From contig NZ_QAYC01000002.1 in the NCBI RefSeq assembly GCF_003053725.1, forward strand, positions 186,001 through 250,000: a DNA stretch of 64,000 nt. The letters run 5' to 3'. Each line of letters opens with the position of its first letter. Within the stretch, counting starts at the first letter, position 1. The translations under genes and the position numbers were made by a program. This DNA is from Rhodovulum kholense. GTDB taxonomy: Bacteria > Pseudomonadota > Alphaproteobacteria > Rhodobacterales > Rhodobacteraceae. Below the pieces are notes generated by a model, which saw nothing but the letters and a program-made list of their open reading frames with translations, was not told where the DNA came from and made no database searches. Positions 8,851 to 17,971 of this stretch are shown here, piece after piece.

Positions 8851-10803
8851 ATGCCACGCCTGCCCGGCATCCTCGGTTCGGTCCGGGTCCGTCTGCTGGT
8901 AATCGCACTCTTGCCGATGCTGGTGCTTCTGCCGGTCATGCTGGGCAGCGCGATGTGGCGCTGGTCGACGAAGATCGACAACCTGCTTGTGACCAAGGTC
9001 ACCGGCGATCTGACCATCGCCGACCAATACCTTGCCCGGCTGATCGAGATGTCGGGAGAGCGGGTGGATGCGGTCGCCCGGTCGGTCGATCTGCACGAGG
9101 CAATCGGGGCCGGGCGGCAGGCGGCCTATCTGGAAGGCGAACGGCAAAGGCTCGGGCTCGACTTTCTGCGCATCGCCGGGCCGCTGCCCTCCGAACGCGC
9201 CTGGCCGGTGATTGCCGCGGCGCTTGACGGCCAGCGGCAAAGCGCAATCGACATCCTCGGCGCCGGTCAGCTTGAGGCCCTCGCGCCCGGGCTGGCGCAT
9301 CGGGCCGAGATCGCGCTGGTCAACACCCGCGCGGCGGTTCCGACCGACCGGACCGACGAGACGCGCGGGATGATCATCCACTCGGCCGCACCGCTGGTGC
9401 TGCCCGATGGCAGGCGGGTCGCGCTTGTGGGGGGGCGGCTGCTGAACCGCAACCTCGATTTCATCGACACGATCAATGCGCTGGTCTATCGCGACCAGAG
9501 CCTGCCTGATGGCAGCCAGGGCACCGCGACGCTGTTTCTCGACGATGTGCGCGTCTCGACCAATGTGCGCCTGTTCGAGACTGTCCGCGCCCTTGGCACG
9601 CGGGTCTCGGCCGAGGTGCGCGCGCAGGTGCTGGACGAGGGGCGGATCTGGCTCGACCGCGCCTTTGTCGTCAACGAGTGGTATATCTCGGCCTATGAGC
9701 CGATCCTCGACAGCTTCGGCCGCCGGGTTGGGATGCTCTATGTCGGCTTTCTCGAAACCCCGTTCCGTGAGGCCAAGCGCACCTCGATCCTGGCACTGAG
9801 CGCGGCCTTCGTGCTGATCGCACTGGTGTCGGTTCCGGTCTTTCTGCGCTGGGCGGGCCACATCTTTCGGCCCCTCGAAGGCATGACCCGCACCATCGCC
9901 CAGGTCGAGGCCGGAGACCTGGCAGCGCGCAACCGCCCGACCGGGGCGGGTGGCGAAATCGCCCAGCTCGCGCACCATTTCGACAGCCTGCTCGATCGCC
10001 TGCAAGCGCGCGACCGCGAATTGCGCAGCTGGGCCGAAAGCCTCGAGACCCGCGTCGAAGAGCGCACGCGCGACCTGCGCGCCGCCAATTTGCGGCTGGA
10101 ACGCACGACCGAACGGCTGATCATGTCCGAAAAGCTGGCGGCGGTGGGCGAAATCACCGCCTCGGTCGCGCATGAGATCAACAACCCGGTCGCGGTCATC
10201 CAGGGCAATCTGGACCTTGCCCGCAACACGCTGGGCGCCGAGGCTGACAAGGTCGCCGAGGAATTCGCGCTGATCGACGATCAGGTCTACCGGATCGGTG
10301 TCATCGTCTCGAAGCTGCTGCAATTCGCCCGTCCCGAGGATTATTCCGGTTCGGCCGATCTGATCGCCCCCGCCGAGGTGGTGAAGGACTGTCTGGTGCT
10401 GACCCGCCATCAGGTCCAGGCCGCCGGGATCGCCAGCGAGATCAGCGCCGAGGGCACGGGGACCGTCTTCATGCCGCGCACCGAATTGCAACAGGTGATC
10501 GTGAACCTCATCCTGAACGCGGTCCATGCCATGCCCGAGGGCGGCAGCCTGCGGGTGGTCGCGAAGGACTGCAAGGACGGGGTCGAGGTGACGGTCGAAG
10601 ACAGCGGGACCGGTATCGCCCCCGAGGTCCTGCCCCGGGTCTTCGATCCGTTCTTCACGACGAAACAGGCGCAGGGGACCGGGCTTGGCCTGTCGATCAG
10701 CCAGCAGATCGTGAGCCGGGCCGGAGGCCGCATCACCGCCGAGTCGATCCCCGGGCACGGAAGCCGGTTCCGGGTTTTCCTGCCCGGCGCGAAAAAAACG
10801 TGA
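8851..10803 (+). CDS. Sensor histidine kinase with periplasmic Cache-type domain
   Basis: Membrane sensor kinase of 650 residues paired with the preceding regulator (3-bp gap). A first membrane helix (about 12-35) and a second (about 310-330) flank a large periplasmic region. Its latter half (VYRDQSLPDGSQGTATLF ... VGMLYVGF) has the Cache 3/Cache 2-like pattern used for small organic acids. HAMP (about 332-385) and a coiled coil precede HisKA with the phospho-acceptor His441 in SVAHEINNPVAV. The ATPase domain has the N box (NLILNAVHAM), G1 (DSGTGI) and G2 (GTGLGLSI). The neighbouring oxalate/formate-type carrier suggests the ligand is a small carboxylate, which is inference. Confidence 0.9.
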   Translation: MPRLPGILGSVRVRLLVIALLPMLVLLPVMLGSAMWRWSTKIDNLLVTKVTGDLTIADQYLARLIEMSGERVDAVARSVDLHEAIGAGRQAAYLEGERQRLGLDFLRIAGPLPSERAWPVIAAALDGQRQSAIDILGAGQLEALAPGLAHRAEIALVNTRAAVPTDRTDETRGMIIHSAAPLVLPDGRRVALVGGRLLNRNLDFIDTINALVYRDQSLPDGSQGTATLFLDDVRVSTNVRLFETVRALGTRVSAEVRAQVLDEGRIWLDRAFVVNEWYISAYEPILDSFGRRVGMLYVGFLETPFREAKRTSILALSAAFVLIALVSVPVFLRWAGHIFRPLEGMTRTIAQVEAGDLAARNRPTGAGGEIAQLAHHFDSLLDRLQARDRELRSWAESLETRVEERTRDLRAANLRLERTTERLIMSEKLAAVGEITASVAHEINNPVAVIQGNLDLARNTLGAEADKVAEEFALIDDQVYRIGVIVSKLLQFARPEDYSGSADLIAPAEVVKDCLVLTRHQVQAAGIASEISAEGTGTVFMPRTELQQVIVNLILNAVHAMPEGGSLRVVAKDCKDGVEVTVEDSGTGIAPEVLPRVFDPFFTTKQAQGTGLGLSISQQIVSRAGGRITAESIPGHGSRFRVFLPGAKKT

Positions 10804-10847
10804 TGCGGACAGGGTGACGCAGTTTCGCGGTGCGGGCGGAGCGTTTC

Positions 10848-10903
10848 GGGACAAAATGTCCAGCTTCCGGAGGCGGGTCTGCCGAAGCGGCGACAAAAAT
10901 TCC
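10848..10903. promoter_or_regulatory. Tandem dyad sites upstream of the MFS carrier
   Basis: A perfect inverted repeat GGACA-AAA-TGTCC lies at 10849-10861. A related site GCGACAAAAATTCC at 10890-10903 matches GGGACAAAATGTCC (10848-10861) in 11 of 14 positions. Their starts are 42 bp apart, four helical turns, placing them on one face of the DNA. They lie 45 bp after the kinase gene and about 140 bp before the carrier start. Paired phased sites are typical for NtrC-like activators, so they are candidate sites for the 7495-8847 product. No good -24/-12 promoter was found downstream. Observation direct, function inferred. Confidence 0.5.
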
Positions 10904-11040
10904 CGCACCTTGTTGTTATAAATAAGAAATTCATTTGACAGCGCAAGCCCTTGCCTGCCTTTCTCTGATTGCATGCGACAGCATGCCGCCCGGACGGCCT
11001 GGAGGAGACCGCCCGCGGCGCCAATCAAGGGAGGAACATC

Positions 11041-12762
11041 ATGAGCAACGCCTCAGGCGGCGCGCTGGGCTTCTTGCACAAGAGCCATATCGTGGCCGAA
11101 CCCGGCTTCAACCGCTGGCGCGTCCCGCCGGCATCCATCGCGATCCATCTTTGCATCGGCTCGGTCTATGCCTGGTCGGTCTTCAACCCGCCGCTGACCC
11201 GCGAACTGGGCGTGGTGGCTTCGGGGGCCGACGACTGGACGTTGGGCTCGGTGGTCTGGATCTTCTCGGTCGCCATCGTCTTTCTGGGCCTCGCGGCGGC
11301 CTTCGCGGGCAAATGGCTCGAAGAGGTCGGCCCGCGCATGGTCGGCGTCGTCGCCGCGATCCTCTGGGGCGGCGGGTTCATCATCGGCTCGTTCGGGATC
11401 TCGGCGCACCAGCTCTGGCTGGTCTATCTCGGCTATGGCGTGCTTGGCGGCTGCGGGCTGGGGCTGGGCTATGTCTCGCCGGTCTCGACCCTGATCCGGT
11501 GGTTCCCCGACCGGCGCGGCATGGCGACCGGCATGGCGATCATGGGCTTTGGCGGCGGCGCGATGATCGCGGCCCCGGTCAAGGGCTGGCTGCTCGACCT
11601 GTTCAAGCGCGCGCCCGACTATCTGGGCCCGCAAGATGCGGTGGCGACGGTCGTCGAGGGCGGCCGGATCTTCGCCGAAACCGCCGCCGGCAAGGTCGAG
11701 GTGGTCGCGGCCTCGGCCAAGCAGGCTGCCGAGTTCGGCGGCGAGGCGGGCCTTTACGTCGTCGGCACCGGCGCGACGGGGGCCGCGCAGACCTTCCTGA
11801 CGCTGGGCGTCGTCTATCTGGTGGTGATGATCTTTGCCGCCTTTCAGTACCGCGTTCCGGCCGAGGGCTGGAAACCCGCCGGCTGGTCACCGAAGCCGGT
11901 GGCCTCGGGCATGGTGTCCCAGAACAACGTGCATATCGACCAGGCCCTGAAGACCCCGCAATTCTGGCAGATGTGGGTGATGCTCTGCTTCAACGTGACG
12001 GCGGGCATCGGCGTGATCGGCGTGGCCAAGACGATGATGTCGGAAATCTTCGGCTCGGTGATGCCGCTGGTCGTCACCGCCGCCTTCGCCTCGACCTATG
12101 TGCTGATGATCTCGGTCTTCAACATGCTGGGGCGGTTCTTCTGGGCCTCGGCCTCGGACCATATCGGGCGCAAGGCGACCTACATGTGCTTCTTCGTGCT
12201 GGGCACGCTGCTCTATCTGTCGATCCCCTATTTCGCGTCGGCCGTGGCGACCAACCCGGCGATGATCTATCTGATCGGCTTCTACGCCGCGACGATGATC
12301 ATCTTCTCGATGTATGGCGGCGGCTTCGCCACCATCCCTGCCTATCTGGCCGACATGTTCGGCACGATGCATGTGGGCGGCATCCACGGACGGCTCTTGA
12401 CCGCCTGGTCCACCGCGGGCGTGCTGGGGCCGCTGGCCATCACCTCGCTGAGGCAGATGTCGGTGACCAACGCCATCCAGGATCTGGCAGGCCGGGTCGA
12501 CCCGGCGGCTTTCGCCCAGAAGTTCGGCGCGCCGCTGTCGCAGCTTGATCAGCTGGTGGCGGCCAAGACCGTGACCATCGCGGGCCTGATGGAAATCGTC
12601 CCCCCGGGCACCATCGATCCGACGCCCTCGCTTTATAACACGACGATGTATTGCATGGCGGCGCTTCTGGTCGTGGCCTTCTTCGCCAATCTCTTCATGC
12701 GGCCGGTGCGCGAGCATCACCATCACGACGAACCGGAATTGCAGGCGATCCCGGTCGAGTAA
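11041..12762 (+). CDS. OFA-family MFS transporter (oxalate/formate antiporter-like)
   Basis: Inner-membrane carrier of 573 residues with about 12 transmembrane segments, of the oxalate:formate antiporter branch of the major facilitator superfamily. I place the start at 11041, after GGGAGG at good spacing, not at an in-frame ATG 72 bp upstream. The first half carries IAIHLCIGSVYAWSVFNPPL and the loop motif WFPDRRGMATGMAIMGFGGG, typical of OFA proteins. It is longer than the usual 400-450 residues because of an insert of roughly 100 residues between the halves and another before the last helix. It follows the two-component genes and is probably under their control; oxalate, formate or another small carboxylate is the likely substrate. 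Confidence 0.87.
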   Translation: MSNASGGALGFLHKSHIVAEPGFNRWRVPPASIAIHLCIGSVYAWSVFNPPLTRELGVVASGADDWTLGSVVWIFSVAIVFLGLAAAFAGKWLEEVGPRMVGVVAAILWGGGFIIGSFGISAHQLWLVYLGYGVLGGCGLGLGYVSPVSTLIRWFPDRRGMATGMAIMGFGGGAMIAAPVKGWLLDLFKRAPDYLGPQDAVATVVEGGRIFAETAAGKVEVVAASAKQAAEFGGEAGLYVVGTGATGAAQTFLTLGVVYLVVMIFAAFQYRVPAEGWKPAGWSPKPVASGMVSQNNVHIDQALKTPQFWQMWVMLCFNVTAGIGVIGVAKTMMSEIFGSVMPLVVTAAFASTYVLMISVFNMLGRFFWASASDHIGRKATYMCFFVLGTLLYLSIPYFASAVATNPAMIYLIGFYAATMIIFSMYGGGFATIPAYLADMFGTMHVGGIHGRLLTAWSTAGVLGPLAITSLRQMSVTNAIQDLAGRVDPAAFAQKFGAPLSQLDQLVAAKTVTIAGLMEIVPPGTIDPTPSLYNTTMYCMAALLVVAFFANLFMRPVREHHHHDEPELQAIPVE

Positions 12763-12856
12763 GAGGCACGCCCCGGTCCGCCTGCGGGCAGGCCGGGGCG
12801 GACGCCGCTGCCAAAGCCTGCGACCGGCCCTGAAACCGGGTCTTTTCCCGGACGGA

Positions 12857-12904
12857 ATTATCCGATAATAATCGTCAGGAAACGGCTGGTCACACGACCG
12901 GCCG
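12857..12904. promoter_or_regulatory. AT-rich palindrome and hairpin upstream of the haem radical SAM gene
   Basis: A perfect 13-bp palindrome ATTATC-C-GATAAT at 12857-12869 is flanked by GACG on the left and CGTC on the right, in otherwise GC-rich DNA. A 9-bp inverted repeat with one wobble follows (12883-12891 and 12896-12904, loop ACAC). Both lie 70-115 bp before the ATG at 12972. The palindrome is a good operator candidate, perhaps for an iron or haem regulator, but I cannot match it to a known Fur, Irr, RirA or FNR consensus. Confidence 0.4.
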
Positions 12905-12971
12905 CAAACACCCAAGTCAGGCCCAAGCCGTCCGCCCGGTCCCCTGCGCTCATTGCCCACCAGAGGTGCAG

Positions 12972-14372
12972 ATGAACGTTCACAGACCGGCGGCAGAGCT
13001 CCGCGACACAGACGCCTTCTTTGCCCGCACCTCGACCGACCCGCTGGCCGATGCGTTTTCCGGCCGGATGGGCGCGCATGCCCATGGCGGCGGAATGGCC
13101 GTCGCCCCCGAGGAGGTCGCCGGGCTTTGGGAAAGGCTGACCGCGTCACCGCGTACCGGGCCTTCGGTCGCCTATGTGCATGTTCCCTTTTGCGAAAACC
13201 GCTGCCTCTTCTGCGGGTTCTACCAGAACCCCTGGCGGCGCGAGATGGGTGCGCCCTATGTGGATGCGGTGCTGGCGCAGCTTGCCGCCGGCGCCCGGAC
13301 CGCAGCGCAGCAGGGCCACCCGCTGAGGGCGGTCTATCTGGGCGGCGGCACCCCGACGGCGCTGGCCGCCCGCGACATTGCCCGGCTGGTCGAGGGGCTG
13401 CACCGACACCTGCCACTGACGCCCGATTGCGAGATCACGCTGGAAGGCCGGATCGTCAGCTTCGGGCTTGAAAAGGCGCGCGCGGCCTTCGACGCAGGCG
13501 TGAACCGCATCTCGCTTGGCGTGCAGAGCTTCGATGACGGCGTGCGGCGTCGCATGGGGCGCAAGTCGACCCGGGCCGAGACGGTGCGTTTTCTCGAGGG
13601 GCTAATACGGCTGGACCGGGGGGCCGTGGTGATCGATCTGATCTACGGGCTGCCGGGCCAGGACCGCGCCACCTTCCAGGAGGATGTGCGTCTGGCCGCG
13701 GCGCTGGGGCTCGACGGGCTCGACCTCTATTCGCTGAAGTCGATCCCGGGCACGCCGCTGATGATGGCGCAGGACAAGGGCAAGCTTGCCGTCGCCGCAC
13801 CCGGCGAGCTTGGTCATTTTTATGCCGATGGCGCTGCCGAAATGGACCGCGCGGGCTGGGACGCGATTTCGACGACCCATTGGCGGCGCGGGACGCGCGA
13901 ACGAAGTCTCTATAATCTGGAGGTCAAGGCGGGGGCGGAATGCCTGGCCTTCGGCGCGGGCGCGGGCGGCAACCTGCAAGGCCACGGCTTCCGCATCACG
14001 CCCGATCTCGACGCTTACCGGGACCGGGCGGCGGCAGGCGGCGCCGGGTTGGTCGCGGGGCTGACAAGGCCAGCACCGCTCGGTCCCGTCCATGCAGCGA
14101 TCAAGGCCGGTATGGAACGTGGGCGGCTCGTCTTCGCCTCGGTGGACCGGGCCTTGGCCGGGTGCGGGATCAATGGCGGGTTCGAACCGCACGCCGCGCC
14201 GCTGCTGGCGCAATGGCAGCGCGCCGGGTTGCTGACGGGGCACCCCCTGTCGGTCGAGTTGACGCTGGCGGGACGGTTCTGGCAGGTCGCCATGACGTCG
14301 CGCCTGATCGCCTGGACCGATGCCCGGTTTGGCGGCGCCGAAAGCGATGTCGGCAGACGGGCGACGGGCTGA
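12972..14372 (+). CDS. hutW: HutW/ChuW-type anaerobic haem-degrading radical SAM protein
   Basis: Radical SAM enzyme of 466 residues. The cluster motif is C74-ENR-C78-LF-C81 followed by GFYQN, the HutW/ChuW version of CxxxCxxC (aromatic-x-N after the third Cys). Members open haem under anaerobic conditions by radical methyl transfer, releasing iron. The GGGTPT motif and the HemN-like core (NRISLGVQSFDDGVRRRMGR) are present; HemN itself has a different C-terminus. I choose ATG 12972 because AGAGG lies 5-6 bases before it; a GTG at 12966 is possible. Unusually, no haem uptake genes adjoin it. Regulation may act through the palindrome upstream. Distinguishing it from a plain HemN-like protein rests on the GFYQN motif and C-terminus. 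Confidence 0.8.
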   Translation: MNVHRPAAELRDTDAFFARTSTDPLADAFSGRMGAHAHGGGMAVAPEEVAGLWERLTASPRTGPSVAYVHVPFCENRCLFCGFYQNPWRREMGAPYVDAVLAQLAAGARTAAQQGHPLRAVYLGGGTPTALAARDIARLVEGLHRHLPLTPDCEITLEGRIVSFGLEKARAAFDAGVNRISLGVQSFDDGVRRRMGRKSTRAETVRFLEGLIRLDRGAVVIDLIYGLPGQDRATFQEDVRLAAALGLDGLDLYSLKSIPGTPLMMAQDKGKLAVAAPGELGHFYADGAAEMDRAGWDAISTTHWRRGTRERSLYNLEVKAGAECLAFGAGAGGNLQGHGFRITPDLDAYRDRAAAGGAGLVAGLTRPAPLGPVHAAIKAGMERGRLVFASVDRALAGCGINGGFEPHAAPLLAQWQRAGLLTGHPLSVELTLAGRFWQVAMTSRLIAWTDARFGGAESDVGRRATG

Positions 14373-14556
14373 CGGCCTCAAGACCGGACGCTCCGTCCCC
14401 GCCGGACGTATCGGCCGGAGAGGACGACCCAGCCCGCCCGTGCGGCATCGCGGACACGTGCGTCGAGATCCGCAGCCCCGGGCTGCCGGTCACAAGCGGA
14501 GCCCGGCGCCCGTTCGTCGCGTCAAAGCGGAGGGTCAGGCCCTGACGCCCCCGGGC

Positions 14557-16416
14557 TCAGAAATCCGTCCAGCCGCCATTTGCCACCTTCGCAGCGGGCG
14601 CGTCGGCGGCCGGGAACGATCTGCCCGGTTTCGCCGGTCTGCGCGGGGCCTTCTCGGCGATGAGCGCGACCGATGCCCCCGAGTCGACGCGGAACCTCGA
14701 AATCTGGCGGCGCAGGCTTTCCACCTCCTGACGCAGTGTCACGCTGGCGGCCGTCGCCTCCTCGACCATGGCTGCGTTCTGCTGCGTCACCTGGTCCAGT
14801 TGCGAGACGCCGGCGTTGATCTCGCCGATCCCGGCGGACTGTTCGCGTGCCCCGGTCGCAATCTCGCTGATAAGTTTCGAGACATTCGCGACACGTTCGA
14901 CGATATCGTGCAGGGCCTCGCCGGTCCGGTTCACCAGATCGACGCCGGCCTCGACATGCTCCGAGCTTTTCTCGATGAGCTGCTTGATTTCCTTGGCCGC
15001 GCCAGAGGAATTCTGCGCCAGCGCCCGTACCTCGGAGGCCACGACGGCGAAGCCCCGTCCCGCCTCGCCCGCCCGCGCAGCCTCGACGCCCGCATTCAGC
15101 GCCAGCAGGTTGGTCTGGAAGGCGATGTCGTCGATTGCCCCGGTGATCTTCGAAATCCCCTCGGAGGACGCCTTGATTTCCGACATCGCCTCGACCGCCT
15201 TGTTGACGATCAGACCGCTTCGTTCGGCATCGTCGCGGGTCTGCCGCACCACCCGTTCGACCTCGACCGCGCCCTCGGCGGCATTGCGGACGGAACTGGT
15301 GATTTCGTCCAGCGCGGCCGCGGTCTCTTCCAGGGTCGCGGCCTGGTTTTCGGTCCTATGGGACAGATCCTCGGAGGCCGAGGCCACCTCCTCGGCGCGG
15401 GCCTGAATCTCGTCGGCGTTCTCGACGACGCCGGACTGCATCTCCCGCAGGGTCATGAGGGTCTTGTCGAAGTTCGAGCGGATGGTTTCGAAATGCTCGG
15501 GAAACGGGGTATCGAGCGTGTGGGTCAGATCGCCCTGCGCGAGTTCGGACAGGCCCGTACCGACCGCGGCAACCACATTCTTCTGTGCCTCTGCATCGGC
15601 CTCGCGCCTGGCCCGCGCGTCGTTCTCGGCCCGTTCCAGTTCGGCCTTGTGCTTGAGGGCGTCCCGGAAGACGACCATGCTTCGGGCCATCTGCCAGGTT
15701 TCCGCGCGGCCCCGCATGTAGGGAATGTCGCTGTCCAGATCCCCGCTCGACAGCGCCTTCATCCGGGCGTTCAGGCGGTCGATCGGCCGGATCACGATCA
15801 TCGCGCCAAGCCCTTCCAGCAGCGTCGTCATCAGGGTCTTGCGCATGTCGGCCGCCATCGCCTCGATATCGTCGATGTAACTGCCGGTCGCGATCATCCA
15901 GCCCCAAGGCGCAAACCCGGTTCCGTAGCTGATCTTCGGATAAAGCTTCTTGTCACCGTCGCCGGCCGCGCGCTCGGTCGAATAGTGGACGACGCCGCCT
16001 TCTGGGTTTCTCGCATGCGCAATGAGCTCCTGATAGGTCCTCACCCCGTTGGGGTCGGTCAGGTTCCATTGGTTCGTGCCCATCCGGTCGTCGCGCGGGG
16101 GCGCCACGATGTTTCCCCGCATGTCGGAGGCAAACAGATAATTGCTACCATCGTAGCGGATGGTGCGGAGGATCTTCACGCCCTCGGCCTTCGCCTCTTC
16201 GGAACCGAGCGTGCCTGCGTCGACCTCGGCCTGCAGGGGAGCCAGCTGGCTCACCGCCGATTGCACGATATCGCGCAGGTGCACCTTGCGGAGGCTATAA
16301 GTGCTTTTCTCCATGAGGCTTACCGCCTGCCAGGCCATGAAGGCCGTGCCCCCGACCGCAAGCGCCACCACAAGGTAGACCCGCCATGCAATGCCAAAAC
16401 TGAAGAGCAGAAGCAT
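14557..16416 (-). CDS. Methyl-accepting chemotaxis protein with Cache domain and CheR-docking tail
   Basis: Chemoreceptor of 619 residues: N-terminal membrane helix (about 3-28), periplasmic single Cache-2-like domain (about 30-170, with [17 protein letters not shown] and [15 protein letters not shown]), second helix, HAMP, then the long cytoplasmic signalling coiled coil whose tip contains [22 protein letters not shown]. The protein ends in GWTDF, an xWxxF pentapeptide like those that tether CheR. A CheR gene is 17 kb away in this window. The start at 16416 is preceded by CCGGAGAAAGC, and the frame upstream lacks homology. Cache domains of this type usually bind small carboxylates or amines; the ligand is unknown. 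It is monocistronic. Confidence 0.93.
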   Translation of the reverse strand: MLLLFSFGIAWRVYLVVALAVGGTAFMAWQAVSLMEKSTYSLRKVHLRDIVQSAVSQLAPLQAEVDAGTLGSEEAKAEGVKILRTIRYDGSNYLFASDMRGNIVAPPRDDRMGTNQWNLTDPNGVRTYQELIAHARNPEGGVVHYSTERAAGDGDKKLYPKISYGTGFAPWGWMIATGSYIDDIEAMAADMRKTLMTTLLEGLGAMIVIRPIDRLNARMKALSSGDLDSDIPYMRGRAETWQMARSMVVFRDALKHKAELERAENDARARREADAEAQKNVVAAVGTGLSELAQGDLTHTLDTPFPEHFETIRSNFDKTLMTLREMQSGVVENADEIQARAEEVASASEDLSHRTENQAATLEETAAALDEITSSVRNAAEGAVEVERVVRQTRDDAERSGLIVNKAVEAMSEIKASSEGISKITGAIDDIAFQTNLLALNAGVEAARAGEAGRGFAVVASEVRALAQNSSGAAKEIKQLIEKSSEHVEAGVDLVNRTGEALHDIVERVANVSKLISEIATGAREQSAGIGEINAGVSQLDQVTQQNAAMVEEATAASVTLRQEVESLRRQISRFRVDSGASVALIAEKAPRRPAKPGRSFPAADAPAAKVANGGWTDF

Positions 16417-16784
16417 GCTTTCTCCGGCTGATCGGAACGCCCGCCAACGACCTCTAGTACGCTCGGCCAATTGAGGATCGGTGGCCGACTTGAGGGTCTT
16501 CGGATCGGCTGCGCCGCCGCACACGGATTGCAGGTCGTTCGGGATCGGACGGCCGCCGACGGTTTCGCTGCATCGCCGCGTTCCGTTCGTGGCGGTCTGG
16601 CCCAAGGGAGCCTCTGCCCCTCGTCGCCCCCGAAGGCCAGGCGGACCGGCGGGACCGCCGATCCTGAAGAACATGCTGGGAAGAAATCGCGGCACGGCAT
16701 GACTCCTGTAGCCACGCCAGGGCACAAACCATCGGAACCAAGACCTGGGCCACAGTGGTCCGGGCCGAAAACAGGGGAGGCCCC
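16417..16784. other. Intergenic region between divergent MCP gene and decayed locus
   Basis: 368 bp. It holds the MCP promoter on one side and, before 16785, an AGGGGAGG ribosome site for the broken secreted-protein gene. No other gene or repeat was recognised. Confidence 0.45.
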
Positions 16785-17140
16785 ATGAAACTTGGGTCCC
16801 CGATCGCAGGCGCCGCACTGTCGCTGGCAGCCGGTGCCGCCCCGGCGGGCTTGTCCGGCGATGGCGTGCTGGTCCACCGCTCCGGCATGACGCTTTACAT
16901 CTTCGACAACGACCGTCCCGGCGTCAGCAATTGCACCGGCGGCTGCGCGGCCAGCTGACCGCCCGTCACGGCCAGGGCGGCGCCAGCGCCGGAGGCGGCT
17001 TATCCCTGATCGAACGCGCCGACGGCGCGGCCCAATGGGGCTATAAGGGCATGCCGCTTTACCAGTGCAAAGGCGACAGCCGTCCCGTCGACATGAACGG
17101 CAACGGCATCGGCGGGGTCTGGTACGTTCTGAAGCAGGGG
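16785..17140 (+). pseudogene. Broken Yx(FWY)xxD-type secreted protein (COG4315-like)
   Basis: Remnant of a small exported protein with the Yx(FWY)xxD repeat. It begins at ATG 16785 with a good ribosome site and a signal-like N-terminus, then [14 protein letters not shown] and CTGGCAAS, matching the family's first repeat. The frame stops at TGA 16956-16958, where relatives have Trp in a WPP motif. Downstream the same frame continues PPVTARAA and then stops again, while the second repeat (ERADGAAQWGYKGMPLYQCKGD ... GGVWYV) is in another frame. So one nonsense change and one frameshift separate the halves. Family function is unknown. It sits beside another decayed locus. Confidence 0.8.
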
Positions 17141-17490
17141 CCGGTCCTCCTCCCCACGGTCCTGATCCCCGCATGGTCCGGGTTCCGCCCCCGGAACCGG
17201 ATCATACGCATCTGTCCCGTCGGCGCCACCATCCCTGCCACTGGCGGTGCCGACGCATTTTCCCGACTGTCGGTCGGCCCGACTGCCCCGCCGGGCAAAC
17301 CGCCGCCGCGCGCCCTTTTAGGCTTGCCCTGCCCCGGCGGGTTGCGAATGCAGGAAGGGCCGCTTCGACACACTCCCCCAACAAAATCCCGCTCCCTATG
17401 ACAAACGGGCCGCGCGCGGACCGCGGAATGCGCCACGACCCGCACCGGGGCGCCAAGCCGCTTGTCCGCTTCAGGCCCGATCCCCGGTAG
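17141..17490. other. Non-coding stretch between two pseudogenes
   Basis: About 350 bp after the broken secreted-protein gene and before the sigma-factor remnant. Open frames here have no recognisable domain and uneven composition. It probably once held the 5' end of the sigma-factor gene, whose first part is not identifiable. Confidence 0.4.
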
Positions 17491-17971
17491 ATCCTACCGG
17501 CGGCCCGGGGTGCACCTTCAAATACAACGCTCGCGACAACGCTCGGCGGACCGCCGAGGAAATCGCCAATGACACGCTGATGACCGTCTGGCGCACGGCA
17601 GACCGGTTCGCGAGCTGCTCGAAACCCTCGACCTGGCTTTTCGGCATCGCTTGCCGGCTGTCCTTGAAACAGCGGCAGAAGCTGGCCCGGCGGGGGCGAC
17701 GTGGAACTGGACGAGCCCCTGATCGGCGACGAGGGCGACAGTGCCAAGGCGGTCCTTCGCGCACGGGATCTTTCCCGCGCGTTGCAGCGCCTGACACCCG
17801 AACTGCGGGCCGTTGTCGAACTGACCTATTTCAACGGCTATCTCCGTACGGATATCGCCGAGATCCTGGGGTGCCCCCTGGGCACCGTGAAGACGCGGAG
17901 GATGACGGGACGAAAGCGCCTGCGCGCGATGCTGTCCGAGGACGCGCAAACAATCCCGGAGAGCTCAGTTC
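17491..17971 (+). pseudogene. Decayed ECF-type sigma factor gene
   Basis: Remnant of an extracytoplasmic-function sigma factor. Region 2 is recognisable in one frame (TAEEIANDTLMTVWRTADRF, then STWLFGIA) from about 17535. Region 4 (LQRLTPELRAVVELTYFNGY, then GTVKTRRMTGRKRLRAML) lies in the next frame from about 17701. The frameshift falls near the G-run at 17692-17697. The N-terminal part of region 2 and a start codon are missing. The region 4 frame then runs straight into the anti-sigma coding sequence, an apparent fusion that I read as the result of a further single-base loss. Confidence 0.75.

Noticed and set aside
7498-11028. A long open frame on the minus strand opposite the two-component genes
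   Set aside because: It lies antisense to clearly conserved regulator and kinase genes, has no recognisable domain, and follows from the high-GC third-position bias that keeps antisense frames open.
10904-11040. A sigma-54 promoter for the OFA carrier
   Set aside because: I looked for GG and GC 12 bp apart in TGGCAC-N5-TTGC form; the only TTGC has GC instead of GG at the right distance.
12770-12799. A GC-rich hairpin after the OFA carrier as a terminator
   Set aside because: GCCCCGG pairs with CCGGGGC around an inner stem, but no T-run follows; too weak to list as a terminator.
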